The notes under the pieces: generated by a model
Database searches by the model: none
What the model saw: the letters and a program-made list of their open reading frames with translations, nothing else
Told to the model about the DNA's origin: nothing
Part shown: positions 36,071 to 45,014 of the stretch, one piece after another
How positions within the stretch are numbered: the first letter of the stretch is position 1
Layout: each line of letters opens with the position of its first letter
Position numbers and translations under genes: made by a program
Source: DATAFF01 sp036257595
GTDB taxonomy: Bacteria > Pseudomonadota > Alphaproteobacteria > Rhizobiales > Aestuariivirgaceae
NCBI GenBank assembly: GCA_036257595.1
Contig: DATAFF010000135.1
Span: forward strand, 43,998 to 107,997
Direction of reading: 5' to 3'
DNA: 64,000 bases

Positions 36071-37201
36071 ATGACCGCCCGAATCCGCGATTTCCTTTCT
36101 CGACGAACCGAGGACGGGCCCTGCCTCGTCCTTGATCTCGATGTCGTGCGCGCCAACTACCTGGCGCTGGCCCGGGCGCTGCCCGACACCCGTGTCTTCT
36201 ACGCGGTCAAGGCCAATCCGGCGCCCGAGGTGCTGAACCTTCTGACCGCGCTCGGCTCCTGCTTCGATGTCGCCTCCATGGGCGAGGTCGAGCTGGTGCT
36301 GCAGGCGGGTGCCAGCCCTGACCGCATTTCCTACGGCAACACCATCAAGAAGGAGCGCGACATCGCGCGCGCCCATGAGCTCGGCGTCCGGCTGTTCGCC
36401 GTCGACTCCGAGGCCGAGGTCGACAAGGTTGCGCGGGCGGCGCCGGGCGCGCAGGTCTTCTGCCGCATCCTTTGCGATGGGCAGGGGGCCGACTGGCCGC
36501 TGTCCCGCAAATTCGGCTGTGCCCCCGAGCTCGCCCCCGACATTCTCGAGCATGCCAAGCGCACTGGGCTCGATGCTTATGGCGTGTCCTTCCATGTCGG
36601 GTCGCAGCAGATGAACCCGGATGCCTGGGACGCGGCGCTTGCAGCCTCGGCCGAGATCTTCCGCACCTGTGCCGAGCGCGGCATCACGCTTCGCATGGTC
36701 AATCTCGGCGGCGGCTTTCCAGCCCGCTATCTCAAGGCGATTCCGACCGTCGAGCGGTTCGGCGCGGCAATCTTCCGTGCCCTGTCGAAGCATTTCGGCA
36801 ACCGCATTCCGGAGACCATCATCGAGCCCGGTCGCGGCCTTGTCGGCGGCGCCGGCGTCATCGAGGCCGAGGTCGTGCTGATCTCCCGCAAATCGGCGGA
36901 TGAGGAGGTGCGCTGGGTCTATCTCGACATCGGCAAGTTCGGCGGCCTCGCCGAGACCATGGAGGAGGCGATCCGTTATCCGATCCGCACCCCGCGGGAC
37001 GGCGATGCGACCACGCCCTGCATCATTGCCGGGCCGACCTGCGACTCGGCGGATGTGCTGTACGAGAAACAGCCCTATGCCCTGCCGGTCAGCCTGGCCA
37101 TCGGCGACAAGGTGCTGATCGAGGGAACCGGCGCCTATACAACGACTTACTCCACTGTGGCGTTCAACGGCTTTCCGCCGCTTCGGTCCTATGTGATCTG
37201 A
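36071..37201 (+). CDS. Ornithine/lysine decarboxylase, PLP-dependent fold III
   Basis: A 376-residue eukaryote-like ornithine decarboxylase that makes putrescine (possibly cadaverine). PLP binds the lysine of FYAVKANPAPEV near residue 50. Other active-site parts are SFHVGSQ, LGGGFPARYL, EPGRGLVGGAGV and the cysteine in GPTCDSADVLYEKQ near residue 327. It is followed three bases later by homospermidine synthase, so the pair makes homospermidine from ornithine. An RNA structure in the 5' leader probably gives polyamine control. Rhizobial homologues are named odc or speF. Confidence 0.94.
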   Translation: MTARIRDFLSRRTEDGPCLVLDLDVVRANYLALARALPDTRVFYAVKANPAPEVLNLLTALGSCFDVASMGEVELVLQAGASPDRISYGNTIKKERDIARAHELGVRLFAVDSEAEVDKVARAAPGAQVFCRILCDGQGADWPLSRKFGCAPELAPDILEHAKRTGLDAYGVSFHVGSQQMNPDAWDAALAASAEIFRTCAERGITLRMVNLGGGFPARYLKAIPTVERFGAAIFRALSKHFGNRIPETIIEPGRGLVGGAGVIEAEVVLISRKSADEEVRWVYLDIGKFGGLAETMEEAIRYPIRTPRDGDATTPCIIAGPTCDSADVLYEKQPYALPVSLAIGDKVLIEGTGAYTTTYSTVAFNGFPPLRSYVI

Positions 37202-37203
37202 CA

Positions 37204-38637
37204 ATGGCCCACCACCCTCGACACGCAAGCATCGCCGGGCCGATCGTGATGATCGGCTTCGGCTCGATCGGCCGCGGCACGCTGCCGCTCATCGACCGGC
37301 ATTTCGGCTTCGACCGGTCGCGGCTGACCGTCATCGACCCTGCCGACGTCGATCAGGAGGAGATCGCCAACTATGGCGGCAAGTTCCTCAAGCTCGCGCT
37401 GACACGCGACAACTACCGCGAGGTGCTGGGTCCGCTGCTCACCGAGGGCAGCGGACAGGGCTTCTGCGTCAACCTCTCGGTCGACACCTCCTCGCTCGAG
37501 ATCATGGAGTTCTGCCGCGAGATCGGCGCGCTCTACATCGACACGGTGGTCGAGCCCTGGGCCGGCTTCTATTTCGACGATCGCCTCGGTCCGGAAGCCC
37601 GCTCCAACTATGCGCTGCGCGAGGAGATCCTGGCCGCCCGCCGCCGCCGTCCTGGCGGGGTGACGGCCGTCTCCTGCTGCGGCGCCAATCCCGGCATGGT
37701 GTCATGGTTCGTCAAGCAGGCACTGATCGACCTCAAGCGCGATCTCGAGCTTGGCGGCGACGAGCCGCGGAACCGCCAGGAATGGGGCGAGCTTGCCGCC
37801 CGCCTCGGCGTCAAGGGCATTCACATCGCCGAGCGCGACACCCAGCGTGCCCGCTATCCGAAGCCCCTCGATGTCTTCACCAACACCTGGTCCGTCGAGG
37901 GCTTCATCGCCGAGGGCCTGCAGCCCGCCGAGCTCGGCTTCGGCACCCATGAGAAATGGATGCCGGACAATGCCGGGACTCACGCCACCGGCTGCGGCGC
38001 TGCGATCTACCTGCTGCAGCCCGGCGCCAACACCCGCGTCCGCAGCTGGTGCCCGACGCCCGGCCCGCAATTCGGCTTCTTGGTCACCCACAATGAGTCG
38101 ATCTCGATCGCCGACTATCTGACGGTCCGCAACAACGCCGGCGATGTCGTCTACCGGCCGACCTGCCACTATGCCTATCATCCTTGCAACGATGCCGTCC
38201 TGTCCCTGCACGAAATGTTCGGCCGCGCCGGTCAGCGCCAGAGCGACTTCCACATTCTCGACGAGAACGAGATCGTCGATGGTCGCGACGAGCTTGGCGT
38301 GCTGCTGTTCGGCCATCAGCGCAACGCCTATTGGTACGGCTCGCAGCTTTCCATCGAGGAGACCCGCGCGCTTGCCCCTTATCAGAATGCCACCGGGCTC
38401 CAGGTGTCGTCGGCGGTGCTCGCCGGCATGGTCTGGGCGCTCGAGAACCCGCAAGCCGGCATTGTCGAGACCGACGACATGGACTACCGACGCTGCCTCG
38501 AGATCCAGCGGCCCTATCTCGGTCCAGTCATCGGCGTCTATACCGATTGGACGCCGCTCGAGCATCGCTCGCAGCTCTTCATCGAGGATCTGGACGAGAA
38601 CGACCCCTGGCAGTTCCGCAACGTGCTGGTACGTTAG
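37204..38637 (+). CDS. hss: Homospermidine synthase
   Basis: A 477-residue NAD-dependent enzyme joining two putrescines to homospermidine, the main triamine of many rhizobia. The Rossmann loop is VMIGFGSIGRGTLPLI near residue 16. Other typical stretches are DTVVEPWAGFYFD, SCCGANPGMVSWFVKQAL, PDNAGTHATGCGAAIYL and YRPTCHYAYHPCNDAVLSLHE. It is cotranscribed with the decarboxylase gene. A CTACTGC hairpin repeat follows seven bases behind the stop. Confidence 0.96.
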   Translation: MAHHPRHASIAGPIVMIGFGSIGRGTLPLIDRHFGFDRSRLTVIDPADVDQEEIANYGGKFLKLALTRDNYREVLGPLLTEGSGQGFCVNLSVDTSSLEIMEFCREIGALYIDTVVEPWAGFYFDDRLGPEARSNYALREEILAARRRRPGGVTAVSCCGANPGMVSWFVKQALIDLKRDLELGGDEPRNRQEWGELAARLGVKGIHIAERDTQRARYPKPLDVFTNTWSVEGFIAEGLQPAELGFGTHEKWMPDNAGTHATGCGAAIYLLQPGANTRVRSWCPTPGPQFGFLVTHNESISIADYLTVRNNAGDVVYRPTCHYAYHPCNDAVLSLHEMFGRAGQRQSDFHILDENEIVDGRDELGVLLFGHQRNAYWYGSQLSIEETRALAPYQNATGLQVSSAVLAGMVWALENPQAGIVETDDMDYRRCLEIQRPYLGPVIGVYTDWTPLEHRSQLFIEDLDENDPWQFRNVLVR

Positions 38638-38643
38638 CGAAAA

Positions 38644-38727
38644 GGCAGTCGGCGTTAGGCAATCGGCAGTCACCTGATCTCTTCCCTACTGCCTGCTGCC
38701 TGCTGCCTACTGCCTACTACCTACTGC
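38644..38727. repeat. Heptamer hairpin repeat, copy 2
   Basis: The left arm GGCAGTCGGCGTTAGGCAA begins at 38644. The right arm at 38686-38727 is six heptamers: CTACTGC, CTGCTGC twice, CTACTGC, CTACTAC, CTACTGC. The arms can pair. It lies between the convergent genes hss and the Ldh2-type dehydrogenase and overlaps the last codons of the latter, giving Gly-Ser-Arg-stop. It could serve as a two-way terminator. Confidence 0.85.
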
Positions 38728-39769
38728 CCAACTCCCCCGCTTCGACCCCATAGCGCTCGGCCAGCGTCCGCATCGTTGCGGCGATGGCCGGCGACAATGG
38801 CACGCCCTCCTGGCGCGCCTGGCGGGCCCGTGCCAGTGCCGCCTCCCCCGGCAGGCGGACCGGTGTCGCGGGATCGAGCGGGCGGGCATCGCGACAGGCC
38901 CCGATCAGCCATTGCACCTGGCGCCGGAAGGCTTGCGCACCGGCGAAGCCGGACGGCTTGAGCGCCAGCACCAGCACCGATGCGCCCCACTCGGCCGGTT
39001 CGTCCGCCCGGCCATAACCGCTCAGGCCCTGGGTCAGACACTCGACCAGAAGGCCCAGTGCATAGCCCTTATGGCCATGGTCGAGTCCGCCGATCGGCAG
39101 CAGCGCGCCGCCGGCGCCGAGCACCCCCGGGTCATCGCTGACCGCTCCCTCAGGTGTCAGCAGCCAGTGCCCCGGCATGGTGCGCCCTTCGGATTTCCTC
39201 AAAGCCGTCATCCCGCCGGTGGTGATCGACATCGAAACGTCGATGAGGATCGGATCGGGCTCGGCCGGAATGCCGGCAGCGATCGGATTGGGCGTCGTCA
39301 CCGGCGTGACGCCGCCATGAGGCGCCACCATCCGGGCGCTCGGATCGGAGGTGAAGACCAGAATGAACGTGCCGGCCCGCGCCGGTTCCTCGAGGAATGC
39401 CGCCAGGCACGCGATGTGGTGGCTGCGGCGGAGCGCCACCGCGCCGAGCCCGAGCTGATCGGCGATCACCGTGGCGCGGTCGATGGCGAGGCCGGTGGTC
39501 CACACGCCGGGAAGCCGCCGCGCATCCCAGGTCTCGACCGCGCCATGGCTGCTGACCACCTCCGGTGCGCCATCGCGGGTCATGCCGCCCTCCTCGATCG
39601 CCTCGACATAATCGCCAAGGAGCTGCAGCCCGTGGGTGCGATGGCCATAGAGATCGGCCTGGAGGAGCCCCGAGGCGACCGCCGCCGCCGGCTCGCTCGG
39701 AACGCCGGTCGCCTCCAGGATCTCGCGGGCAATCCGGTTCAGCGCTTCGGGAGCGTACAGGAATGACAC
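38717..39769 (-). CDS. Ldh2/MDH2-family malate/lactate/ureidoglycolate dehydrogenase
   Basis: A 350-residue NAD(P)-dependent oxidoreductase of the Ldh2 family, which reduces 2-keto acids or cyclic imines. Family motifs are DLYGHRTHGLQLL, RRSHHIACLAAFLE, PNPIAAGIPAEPDPILIDVSMS and DHGHKGYALGLLVECL. The GTG at 39769 (VSFLYAPEAL) is taken as start, with GAAAGGA 11 bases before it. The stop codon and last residues come from a heptamer repeat. It is the last gene of the cluster with the UxaA-like dehydratase and probably handles a keto-acid intermediate. Confidence 0.88.
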   Translation of the reverse strand: MSFLYAPEALNRIAREILEATGVPSEPAAAVASGLLQADLYGHRTHGLQLLGDYVEAIEEGGMTRDGAPEVVSSHGAVETWDARRLPGVWTTGLAIDRATVIADQLGLGAVALRRSHHIACLAAFLEEPARAGTFILVFTSDPSARMVAPHGGVTPVTTPNPIAAGIPAEPDPILIDVSMSITTGGMTALRKSEGRTMPGHWLLTPEGAVSDDPGVLGAGGALLPIGGLDHGHKGYALGLLVECLTQGLSGYGRADEPAEWGASVLVLALKPSGFAGAQAFRRQVQWLIGACRDARPLDPATPVRLPGEAALARARQARQEGVPLSPAIAATMRTLAERYGVEAGELGSR

Positions 39770-39789
39770 GGGTGCAAGAGTCCTTTCGA

Positions 39790-40635
39790 TTAGTGCCGCC
39801 GCCGCTGCGAGATGTGCCAGGGAATGGCGAGCCGTTCGCACACGGTCACGATGCCGAACAGCGACAGGCCGAGCAGGGTGAGCAGGAAGATCCCGGCGAA
39901 GGCGAGGTCCGGGCGCATATTGCCGGTGACGATCTGGATGTAGAAGCCGAGGCCCTGATCGCTGCCGATGAACTCGGCGATGGTGGCGCCGACCGTGGCA
40001 TTGATCGCCGCATATTTGAAGCCGACGAAACATTGCGGCATCGCTGCCGGCAGCCTCACCTTCATGAACGACCGCAGCGGCCCCGCGCCCGTCGCCCGCA
40101 CGAAGCGCTCGAGCTCCTCCGGCAGCGACCCGAAGGCTAGGATGGCGTTGAGCACGATCGGAAAGAAGCAGACGAGAAAGACGATGATGACCTTGGGTAG
40201 GAGGCCGAAGCCAAGCCATGAGATGAAGAGCGGCGCGAAGGCAATCTTCGGCGTCATCTCGATGCTGACGAAGAACGGATAGATGGTCCTTCGGAGAATT
40301 GACGAAAAGGCGATTGCCAAGCCGAGCGGCACCGCGACAATCACCGCAGCGACATAGCCGAGCACCGTTTCGACGCCGGTGACATAGGTGTAATAGAGGA
40401 GCCGGTCGAAGTCGGCCGCGCTCTTGGTCACGATCTCGGAGGGCTTCGGCAGGATATAGGCCGGGATGCCGAACCAGTCGATCGAGTACTCCCAGAACAG
40501 GAAGAACCCGACGAAGAAGGCGATGAACGGCCAGGACCGTGCAAGCTTCGCCGCGAGCCGTCGCAGCGCCGCCCTGAGCGCCCTCGATCGGTTGGCGGTC
40601 TCGGCCGCACCGCTCTCAAAAGACGCCGTAGCCAT
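39790..40635 (-). CDS. ABC transporter permease (SsuC/TauC type)
   Basis: A 281-residue membrane protein with about six helices. The EAA loop reads FVRATGAGPLRSFMKVRLPAAMP. The first helix is preceded by an arginine-rich cytoplasmic tail. It overlaps its ATPase gene by 20 bases and follows the binding-protein gene, making an NMT1-type importer. The system sits inside a catabolic cluster with UxaA, DapA and Ldh2 relatives, so it probably imports their substrate. Confidence 0.9.
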   Translation of the reverse strand: MATASFESGAAETANRSRALRAALRRLAAKLARSWPFIAFFVGFFLFWEYSIDWFGIPAYILPKPSEIVTKSAADFDRLLYYTYVTGVETVLGYVAAVIVAVPLGLAIAFSSILRRTIYPFFVSIEMTPKIAFAPLFISWLGFGLLPKVIIVFLVCFFPIVLNAILAFGSLPEELERFVRATGAGPLRSFMKVRLPAAMPQCFVGFKYAAINATVGATIAEFIGSDQGLGFYIQIVTGNMRPDLAFAGIFLLTLLGLSLFGIVTVCERLAIPWHISQRRRH

Positions 40636-41383
40636 GAAAGATTTCCTGGATCATGCCGAGATAGGAGGCGAAGGTCGGGCTCTTCTTGACCTCGAGGTTC
40701 CTGGGCCATGGCAGGTCGATATCGATGACCCTGTCGATCAGCCCCGGCCGCGGTGTGATGACGCAGATCTTGCTCGACAACTGGATCGCCTCTTCGATGC
40801 TGTGGGTGACGAACACCACGGTCGGCCGGCGCTCGAGCCACAGCGCCTGCAGATCGACGCGGATGCCCTCCCGCGTCATCGCATCGAGCTTGCCCAACGG
40901 CTCGTCGAGCAGCAGAGTGTCCGGTTCATGTACCAGCGCCTGGCAGAACGCCGCGCGCTGCTGCATGCCGCCCGACAGCTCGAAGGGTTGCCGTTCGGCG
41001 AAGCCGTCGAGTCGCACCGCCTTGATCATCCGCGTGATCCGCTCGGCATAACGCTGCTTGTCGAGCGCCCTGAGCTCGAGCTGGAGCTCGATATTGCCGC
41101 GCACCGTCCGCCACGGCACCAGCGTATTGTCCTGGAACATGATGCCGATCGCCGTCTGCGGGCCAACCACCGGCCGGTCATTGACCCGGATCGCGCCATG
41201 CGACGGCGCCAGCAGCCCGGCGATCATCAGGATGACGGTCGACTTGCCGCAGCCCGAGGGACCGAGCAGCGACACGAACTCGCCCGGCGCGATGGTGAGG
41301 TCGGCCGGGCCGAAAGCATGGACAGCGCCATCAACCGTGTCGAAGCTCTTCGACACTTGAGTGAGTTCGATCGCGCTGCCCAT
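40616..41383 (-). CDS. ABC transporter ATP-binding protein (SsuB/TauB type)
   Basis: A 255-residue ATPase. Walker A is LLGPSGCGKSTVIL near residue 40, the Q-loop is FQDNTLVPWRT, the signature is LSGGMQQRAAFCQAL, Walker B is LLLDEPLGKLDA and the H-loop FVTHSIEEAIQL. No extra C-terminal domain is present, as usual for this subfamily. It is the middle gene of the importer between the binding protein (24 bases upstream) and the permease (overlapping). Confidence 0.93.
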   Translation of the reverse strand: MGSAIELTQVSKSFDTVDGAVHAFGPADLTIAPGEFVSLLGPSGCGKSTVILMIAGLLAPSHGAIRVNDRPVVGPQTAIGIMFQDNTLVPWRTVRGNIELQLELRALDKQRYAERITRMIKAVRLDGFAERQPFELSGGMQQRAAFCQALVHEPDTLLLDEPLGKLDAMTREGIRVDLQALWLERRPTVVFVTHSIEEAIQLSSKICVITPRPGLIDRVIDIDLPWPRNLEVKKSPTFASYLGMIQEIFHGYGVF

Positions 41384-41407
41384 GTCCTCCTCTGTCGGGG
41401 TGCTGTC

Positions 41408-42409
41408 CTACTTGACGTAATCGTTCGTGTAGAACGCCGTCGCCGGCTTGTCCGTCTGCAGATCGTTGTACTTCTTCATGAGATTGAGCATGTCCTCCCA
41501 ATCGGATGCGACATGGAGTCCGAGCTTCTTGTCGGTGTTGGCCTTTGAATAGAGGACGCCGAGCGTCACATCGAGCACCGCCCGCGCCTGAGCCTTGCCC
41601 TGATCCTCAGCCATGGTGCCGCCGACGATATCGGCCATCGCCGCGATCGCCTGATCGGGATTGCCTTCCGCCTCCTTGTAGGATTTGAGCGTCGCTTCCA
41701 CGAAGCGCTTCACCAGGTCGGGATTGTTCTTCAGCGTCTCGGTGTTGGTGACGATGCAATAGCCCACCTGATTGACGCCGAAATCCGAATAGGCGAACGT
41801 CACCGGCTGCGCTCCGCCATTGGCCTTGATCTCGGCCGGCTTGTCGTCAAGCCCGCCCAGAATGCCGACCGACCCCCCTGCCCCCTGGAGATAGCTCGAC
41901 ACCAGCGCGCCGTCCGGCACATTGGTGATCTTGACGTCGCCCTCGGCCAGTCCGCCATTCTTCAGCACCAGCGGAAAGAAGGTGTTCACCCCGGCATTGG
42001 CTGTGGTGAGGATGGACTTGCCCTTCAAATCGCCGAGCTTGCTCACCCCGGCATCGGGACGAACGATCACCGCCTCGGTGCCCATCGCATCGATCACAGC
42101 CACCGAGATCAGCGGCGCGCCTTTCGCCGCGAGATTCACCATCGAGGCGCAGGAGCCGTAGGAGAACTGGCTATCGTTGTTGGCCACCAACCGATGGGCC
42201 GAGCCCGAGCCGTTGCCCGAGCGGATGTCGAGATCGATCCCGGCATCGCGGAAATAGCCTTTGTCCTTGCCGAGCGCAAAGGGGGCGTGCGAGCCGTAAT
42301 ACATCCAATTGAGCCTGAGCCGCACCGGGTCGGCGGCATTGGCCGCTGACGGCAGCACGGCGCCGATCATGAGCGCGGCAGTCAGCACGAATCTGTTCAG
42401 CCTGGTCAT
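41408..42409 (-). CDS. NMT1/TauA-type ABC substrate-binding protein
   Basis: A 333-residue periplasmic protein with signal peptide MTRLNRFVLTAALMIGAVLP ending in ANA. The mature start ADPVRLRLNWMYYGSHAPFALGK in outline resembles the orphan binding protein at 17418-18419 (VTVQLDWVIRGSHAMVFLAD), so both are of one family. GGGAGAGG lies just upstream of the ATG. It lies between the dehydratase genes and the ATPase gene. The ligand is unknown; the context suggests a hydroxy or sugar acid. Confidence 0.9.
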   Translation of the reverse strand: MTRLNRFVLTAALMIGAVLPSAANAADPVRLRLNWMYYGSHAPFALGKDKGYFRDAGIDLDIRSGNGSGSAHRLVANNDSQFSYGSCASMVNLAAKGAPLISVAVIDAMGTEAVIVRPDAGVSKLGDLKGKSILTTANAGVNTFFPLVLKNGGLAEGDVKITNVPDGALVSSYLQGAGGSVGILGGLDDKPAEIKANGGAQPVTFAYSDFGVNQVGYCIVTNTETLKNNPDLVKRFVEATLKSYKEAEGNPDQAIAAMADIVGGTMAEDQGKAQARAVLDVTLGVLYSKANTDKKLGLHVASDWEDMLNLMKKYNDLQTDKPATAFYTNDYVK

Positions 42410-42424
42410 GTTTCCTCTCCCTTT

Positions 42425-43672
42425 CTATCCGAGCGGGAAGCAGGCCGGTCCCGCCGGTTCATAGCTCTTATAGGCAAGCGCGAATTCCTGGTGCCCCAGC
42501 GCTTCCGAGCGGCTCTGCTCGCCGCTCGCCAGCGCCACGATCTTGCGCAAGATGTGCTCGCCGACCTCCCGGATGGTCTCCTGGCCATCGGCAATGGTGC
42601 CACCATTGACGTCGATATCGTCGCTGAGCCGCTGGAACACCCGCGAGTTGGAAACCCCCTTGATGATCGGCGCGATGGCTTGGCCGACCACCGAGCCGGC
42701 GCCGGTGGTGAACACGATCAGCTGGCAGCCGCTGGCCACCATCTCGGTCACCGTCTGGGTGTCATTGATATTGGGGATGCCGAGCTTGACCGGTCCGTCA
42801 TTGACCGTGTCCATCAGATGGAGACCGGGCCGGAGCGGCCGGTCGCCCGGCTTGAGCAGGCCGACGATCGGCCGGCTGCCGCTCTTGGCATAGGCGCCGA
42901 CCGATTTCTCCTCGATGGTCGACAGACCGTGCTTGATGTTGCCGCCTCCGAAGCTGCCATGACCGAGCTCCCGGTGATAGGCATCGGCCTTGGCGACGGC
43001 GGCGATAAGCTCCGCGCCCAGCTCGGGCGTCACGGCGCGTTCTGCCATATGCTGCTCGCAGCCGATCAGCTCCGGGGTCTCCTCGAACATCACCGTAGCG
43101 CCCTCATCGACCAAGAGATCGAAGGCATGGCCGACCGCCGGATTGATGGTGATGCCGGAGAGCCCGTCGGAGCCGCCGCATTTGGTGCCGATCACAAGCT
43201 CGCCAAGTGACAGCGGCACGGTCGGCGCCGCCTTCAATCGCATGAGCTCGGCGGCGACGAAGGCGCGGCCCTCGTCGATCGTCGAGCGGGTGCCGCCGCG
43301 GTCCTGAATCACCATCAGCTCGACCGGCCGCCCCGATCGGGCGATCGCGTCCTTGAGATCGCTGCGCCGAAATTCCTCGCAGCCGAGCGACACCAGCAGC
43401 ACCGCGCCGACATTGGGATGGATGCACATCGCCTCGAGGATCCGATGGGCATAGTCGCTCGGATAGCAACCGGGGAAGCCGATCAGCTGCGCCCCCTGCT
43501 CCTGGAACGGCTCGGCGATTCGCCGTGCCACGTGATGGGCGCATTCGACGAGATAGGCAACCGCCAGGTAATTTCGGATGCCCTTGCGGCCGTCCTGCCG
43601 CGCATAACCCCTCATCCGGCTGAGGTCGAGCCGCGGGATCGTCGCCACCGAATGCGCTAGCGCTTCACTCAT
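42425..43672 (-). CDS. UxaA-family dehydratase, large (C-terminal) domain protein
   Basis: A 415-residue protein matching the catalytic part of altronate/galactarate-type dehydratases (UxaA, GarD). Conserved stretches are GYARQDGRKGIRNYLAV, GCYPSDYAHRILEAMCIHPN, VIGTKCGGSDGLSGITINPA, MFEETPELIGCEQHM and FTTGAGSVVGQAIAPIIK. These enzymes need iron and remove water from sugar acids. The usual N-terminal SAF domain is encoded by the separate gene upstream, which overlaps by eight bases. The exact substrate cannot be read off. Confidence 0.9.
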   Translation of the reverse strand: MSEALAHSVATIPRLDLSRMRGYARQDGRKGIRNYLAVAYLVECAHHVARRIAEPFQEQGAQLIGFPGCYPSDYAHRILEAMCIHPNVGAVLLVSLGCEEFRRSDLKDAIARSGRPVELMVIQDRGGTRSTIDEGRAFVAAELMRLKAAPTVPLSLGELVIGTKCGGSDGLSGITINPAVGHAFDLLVDEGATVMFEETPELIGCEQHMAERAVTPELGAELIAAVAKADAYHRELGHGSFGGGNIKHGLSTIEEKSVGAYAKSGSRPIVGLLKPGDRPLRPGLHLMDTVNDGPVKLGIPNINDTQTVTEMVASGCQLIVFTTGAGSVVGQAIAPIIKGVSNSRVFQRLSDDIDVNGGTIADGQETIREVGEHILRKIVALASGEQSRSEALGHQEFALAYKSYEPAGPACFPLG

Positions 43673-43967
43673 AATGGTCGACCTCATTGTCGAGATACTG
43701 GCTGCGGACATTGTGGATGTGAACCAGCGCGCCCTTGGCGATCGCCACCTTTGCCAGACCGACCGGCATGCCGAAGCGGATGATCGGCTCATCGGCGGCG
43801 ATCGGCTGGAGCGCGATCTTGTGGCCCTGCGGGATGCGCTCGCGCACCGTCACCATAAGCTGAGCCCGGTCGAGCGCCGTCTCGCCCGCAGCAATATCGC
43901 TCAACGCCACCGCGATATTGTCGGCGGGAGCAAGCCTGACCATATTGGCGCGCCGATCCATGGGCAT
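43665..43967 (-). CDS. UxaA-family dehydratase, SAF-domain small subunit
   Basis: A 100-residue SAF domain, the N-terminal part of altronate dehydratase, as a separate gene. Visible are NIAVALSDIAAGET, RIPQGHKIALQPIAADEPIIR and VHIHNVRSQY. The ATG at 43967 overlaps the stop of the DapA-family gene (TGATG), so translation is coupled. Together with the next gene it should form a two-subunit sugar-acid dehydratase. Confidence 0.88.
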   Translation of the reverse strand: MPMDRRANMVRLAPADNIAVALSDIAAGETALDRAQLMVTVRERIPQGHKIALQPIAADEPIIRFGMPVGLAKVAIAKGALVHIHNVRSQYLDNEVDHYE

Positions 43968-44929
43968 CACCGGTCCTTGAGCCGCGGCACCCCGGTCTCC
44001 TGCATCATCGCCAGCGCGGCAGCGCGGTAGCGCTGACGGATATCGCGGGTGGGCGGCCGGCAGCGGCTCGATGGCAGCCCGATGAGCTCCATGCAGAGCT
44101 TGTCGAGATACCCATCGCCGCTCGTATATTCGCGCTCGATGCGGGTCCACAGCTTGTAGAACGGCATCGCCTCCTCGACCATCATGCGGGCGATCTCGGC
44201 GTAATCACCGCGCTTGACCTCGTCGATCAGCTTTACGCCCCATTCCGGCCAGTAATTGCACAAATGGACCTCGAAGGCCCGCGCGCCGAGCGCCGGCATC
44301 GCCGATGAGGGAAAGAACAGATTGTTGTCTATGATGGTGAACCGGTCGGAGAAATGCGAGGTGACATCCTCGAACTCCATGGCGTCGGTACGCGGCGTCG
44401 CCCATTTCAACCCGACGATATTGGGGATCCTTGCCAGCCTCTCGACCATGCCGAAGCTCAAATTCGTCGCTGTCCAGAAGGTGTTGTAGACAATGATGCC
44501 GACATTCTTGGCCGTCGCCGCGCCGGCGGTGACGAATTCCTCGAAATCGGCTTCGGTATGGGTGAAGTAGAACGGGCAGGAAACCTGCAGGAAATCGAAA
44601 CCCATTGCCGATGCGGCATCGGCGAGGCGGGTGAGCTCGCGCGTGCTCGTCGTTTGGCCGCCAAAGGCGAGCGGCACCCGGCCCGACGCCTCGTCCATCA
44701 CGATTTCCGCCACCCCGAGCCGCTCCTCGAAGCTCATGGTCGAGAAATCGCCGGCCGCGCCGCCAGCCAGCAGGGTGGCATTCTCGGCATTGAGTCCATT
44801 GTCGAGCAGAAAACGCACATAGCTGCGCAATGCCGGGCCATTCACCGGCAGTTCGGGCGCGTCGACGAAGGGCGTCGGGACGGTGACGTAGCAGCCCTCG
44901 AGCCGCCGTTTGAGATGATCCGGCTCCAT
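43967..44929 (-). CDS. DapA-family lyase/aldolase (dihydrodipicolinate synthase-like)
   Basis: A 320-residue class I lyase of the DapA family. The Schiff-base lysine is in NIVGLKWATP near residue 175 and the tyrosine in GIIVYNTFW near 147; the loop LLAGGAAGDFSTMSFEER stands for the usual G-x-x-G-E segment. It is the first gene of the seven-gene cluster. In sugar-acid pathways relatives act as 2-keto-3-deoxy-glucarate dehydratase or aldolase, so it probably works on the dehydratase product. True DapA function in lysine synthesis is unlikely in this context. Confidence 0.88.
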   Translation of the reverse strand: MEPDHLKRRLEGCYVTVPTPFVDAPELPVNGPALRSYVRFLLDNGLNAENATLLAGGAAGDFSTMSFEERLGVAEIVMDEASGRVPLAFGGQTTSTRELTRLADAASAMGFDFLQVSCPFYFTHTEADFEEFVTAGAATAKNVGIIVYNTFWTATNLSFGMVERLARIPNIVGLKWATPRTDAMEFEDVTSHFSDRFTIIDNNLFFPSSAMPALGARAFEVHLCNYWPEWGVKLIDEVKRGDYAEIARMMVEEAMPFYKLWTRIEREYTSGDGYLDKLCMELIGLPSSRCRPPTRDIRQRYRAAALAMMQETGVPRLKDR

Positions 44930-45014
44930 GCCCGATCATCGCAGCAAAACCGTGGGAGAATTGACCTGGAGCGACAAATCCTTCTCAATGGGCGGCAGTC
45001 TCTGAGGCAGGTCC
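44930..45014. promoter_or_regulatory. Divergent promoter region of the UxaA/DapA cluster and the AraC regulator
   Basis: The 85 bases between the first gene of the seven-gene cluster and the divergent regulator must hold both promoters and probably the regulator's sites. I saw no clear -35/-10 pair or perfect dyad that I would put forward. Confidence 0.4.

Noticed and set aside
35832..36074. An 80-codon ORF in the ornithine decarboxylase leader
   Set aside because: It has no ribosome binding site and overlaps the stem-loop; composition is not protein-like. A very short leader peptide cannot be excluded.
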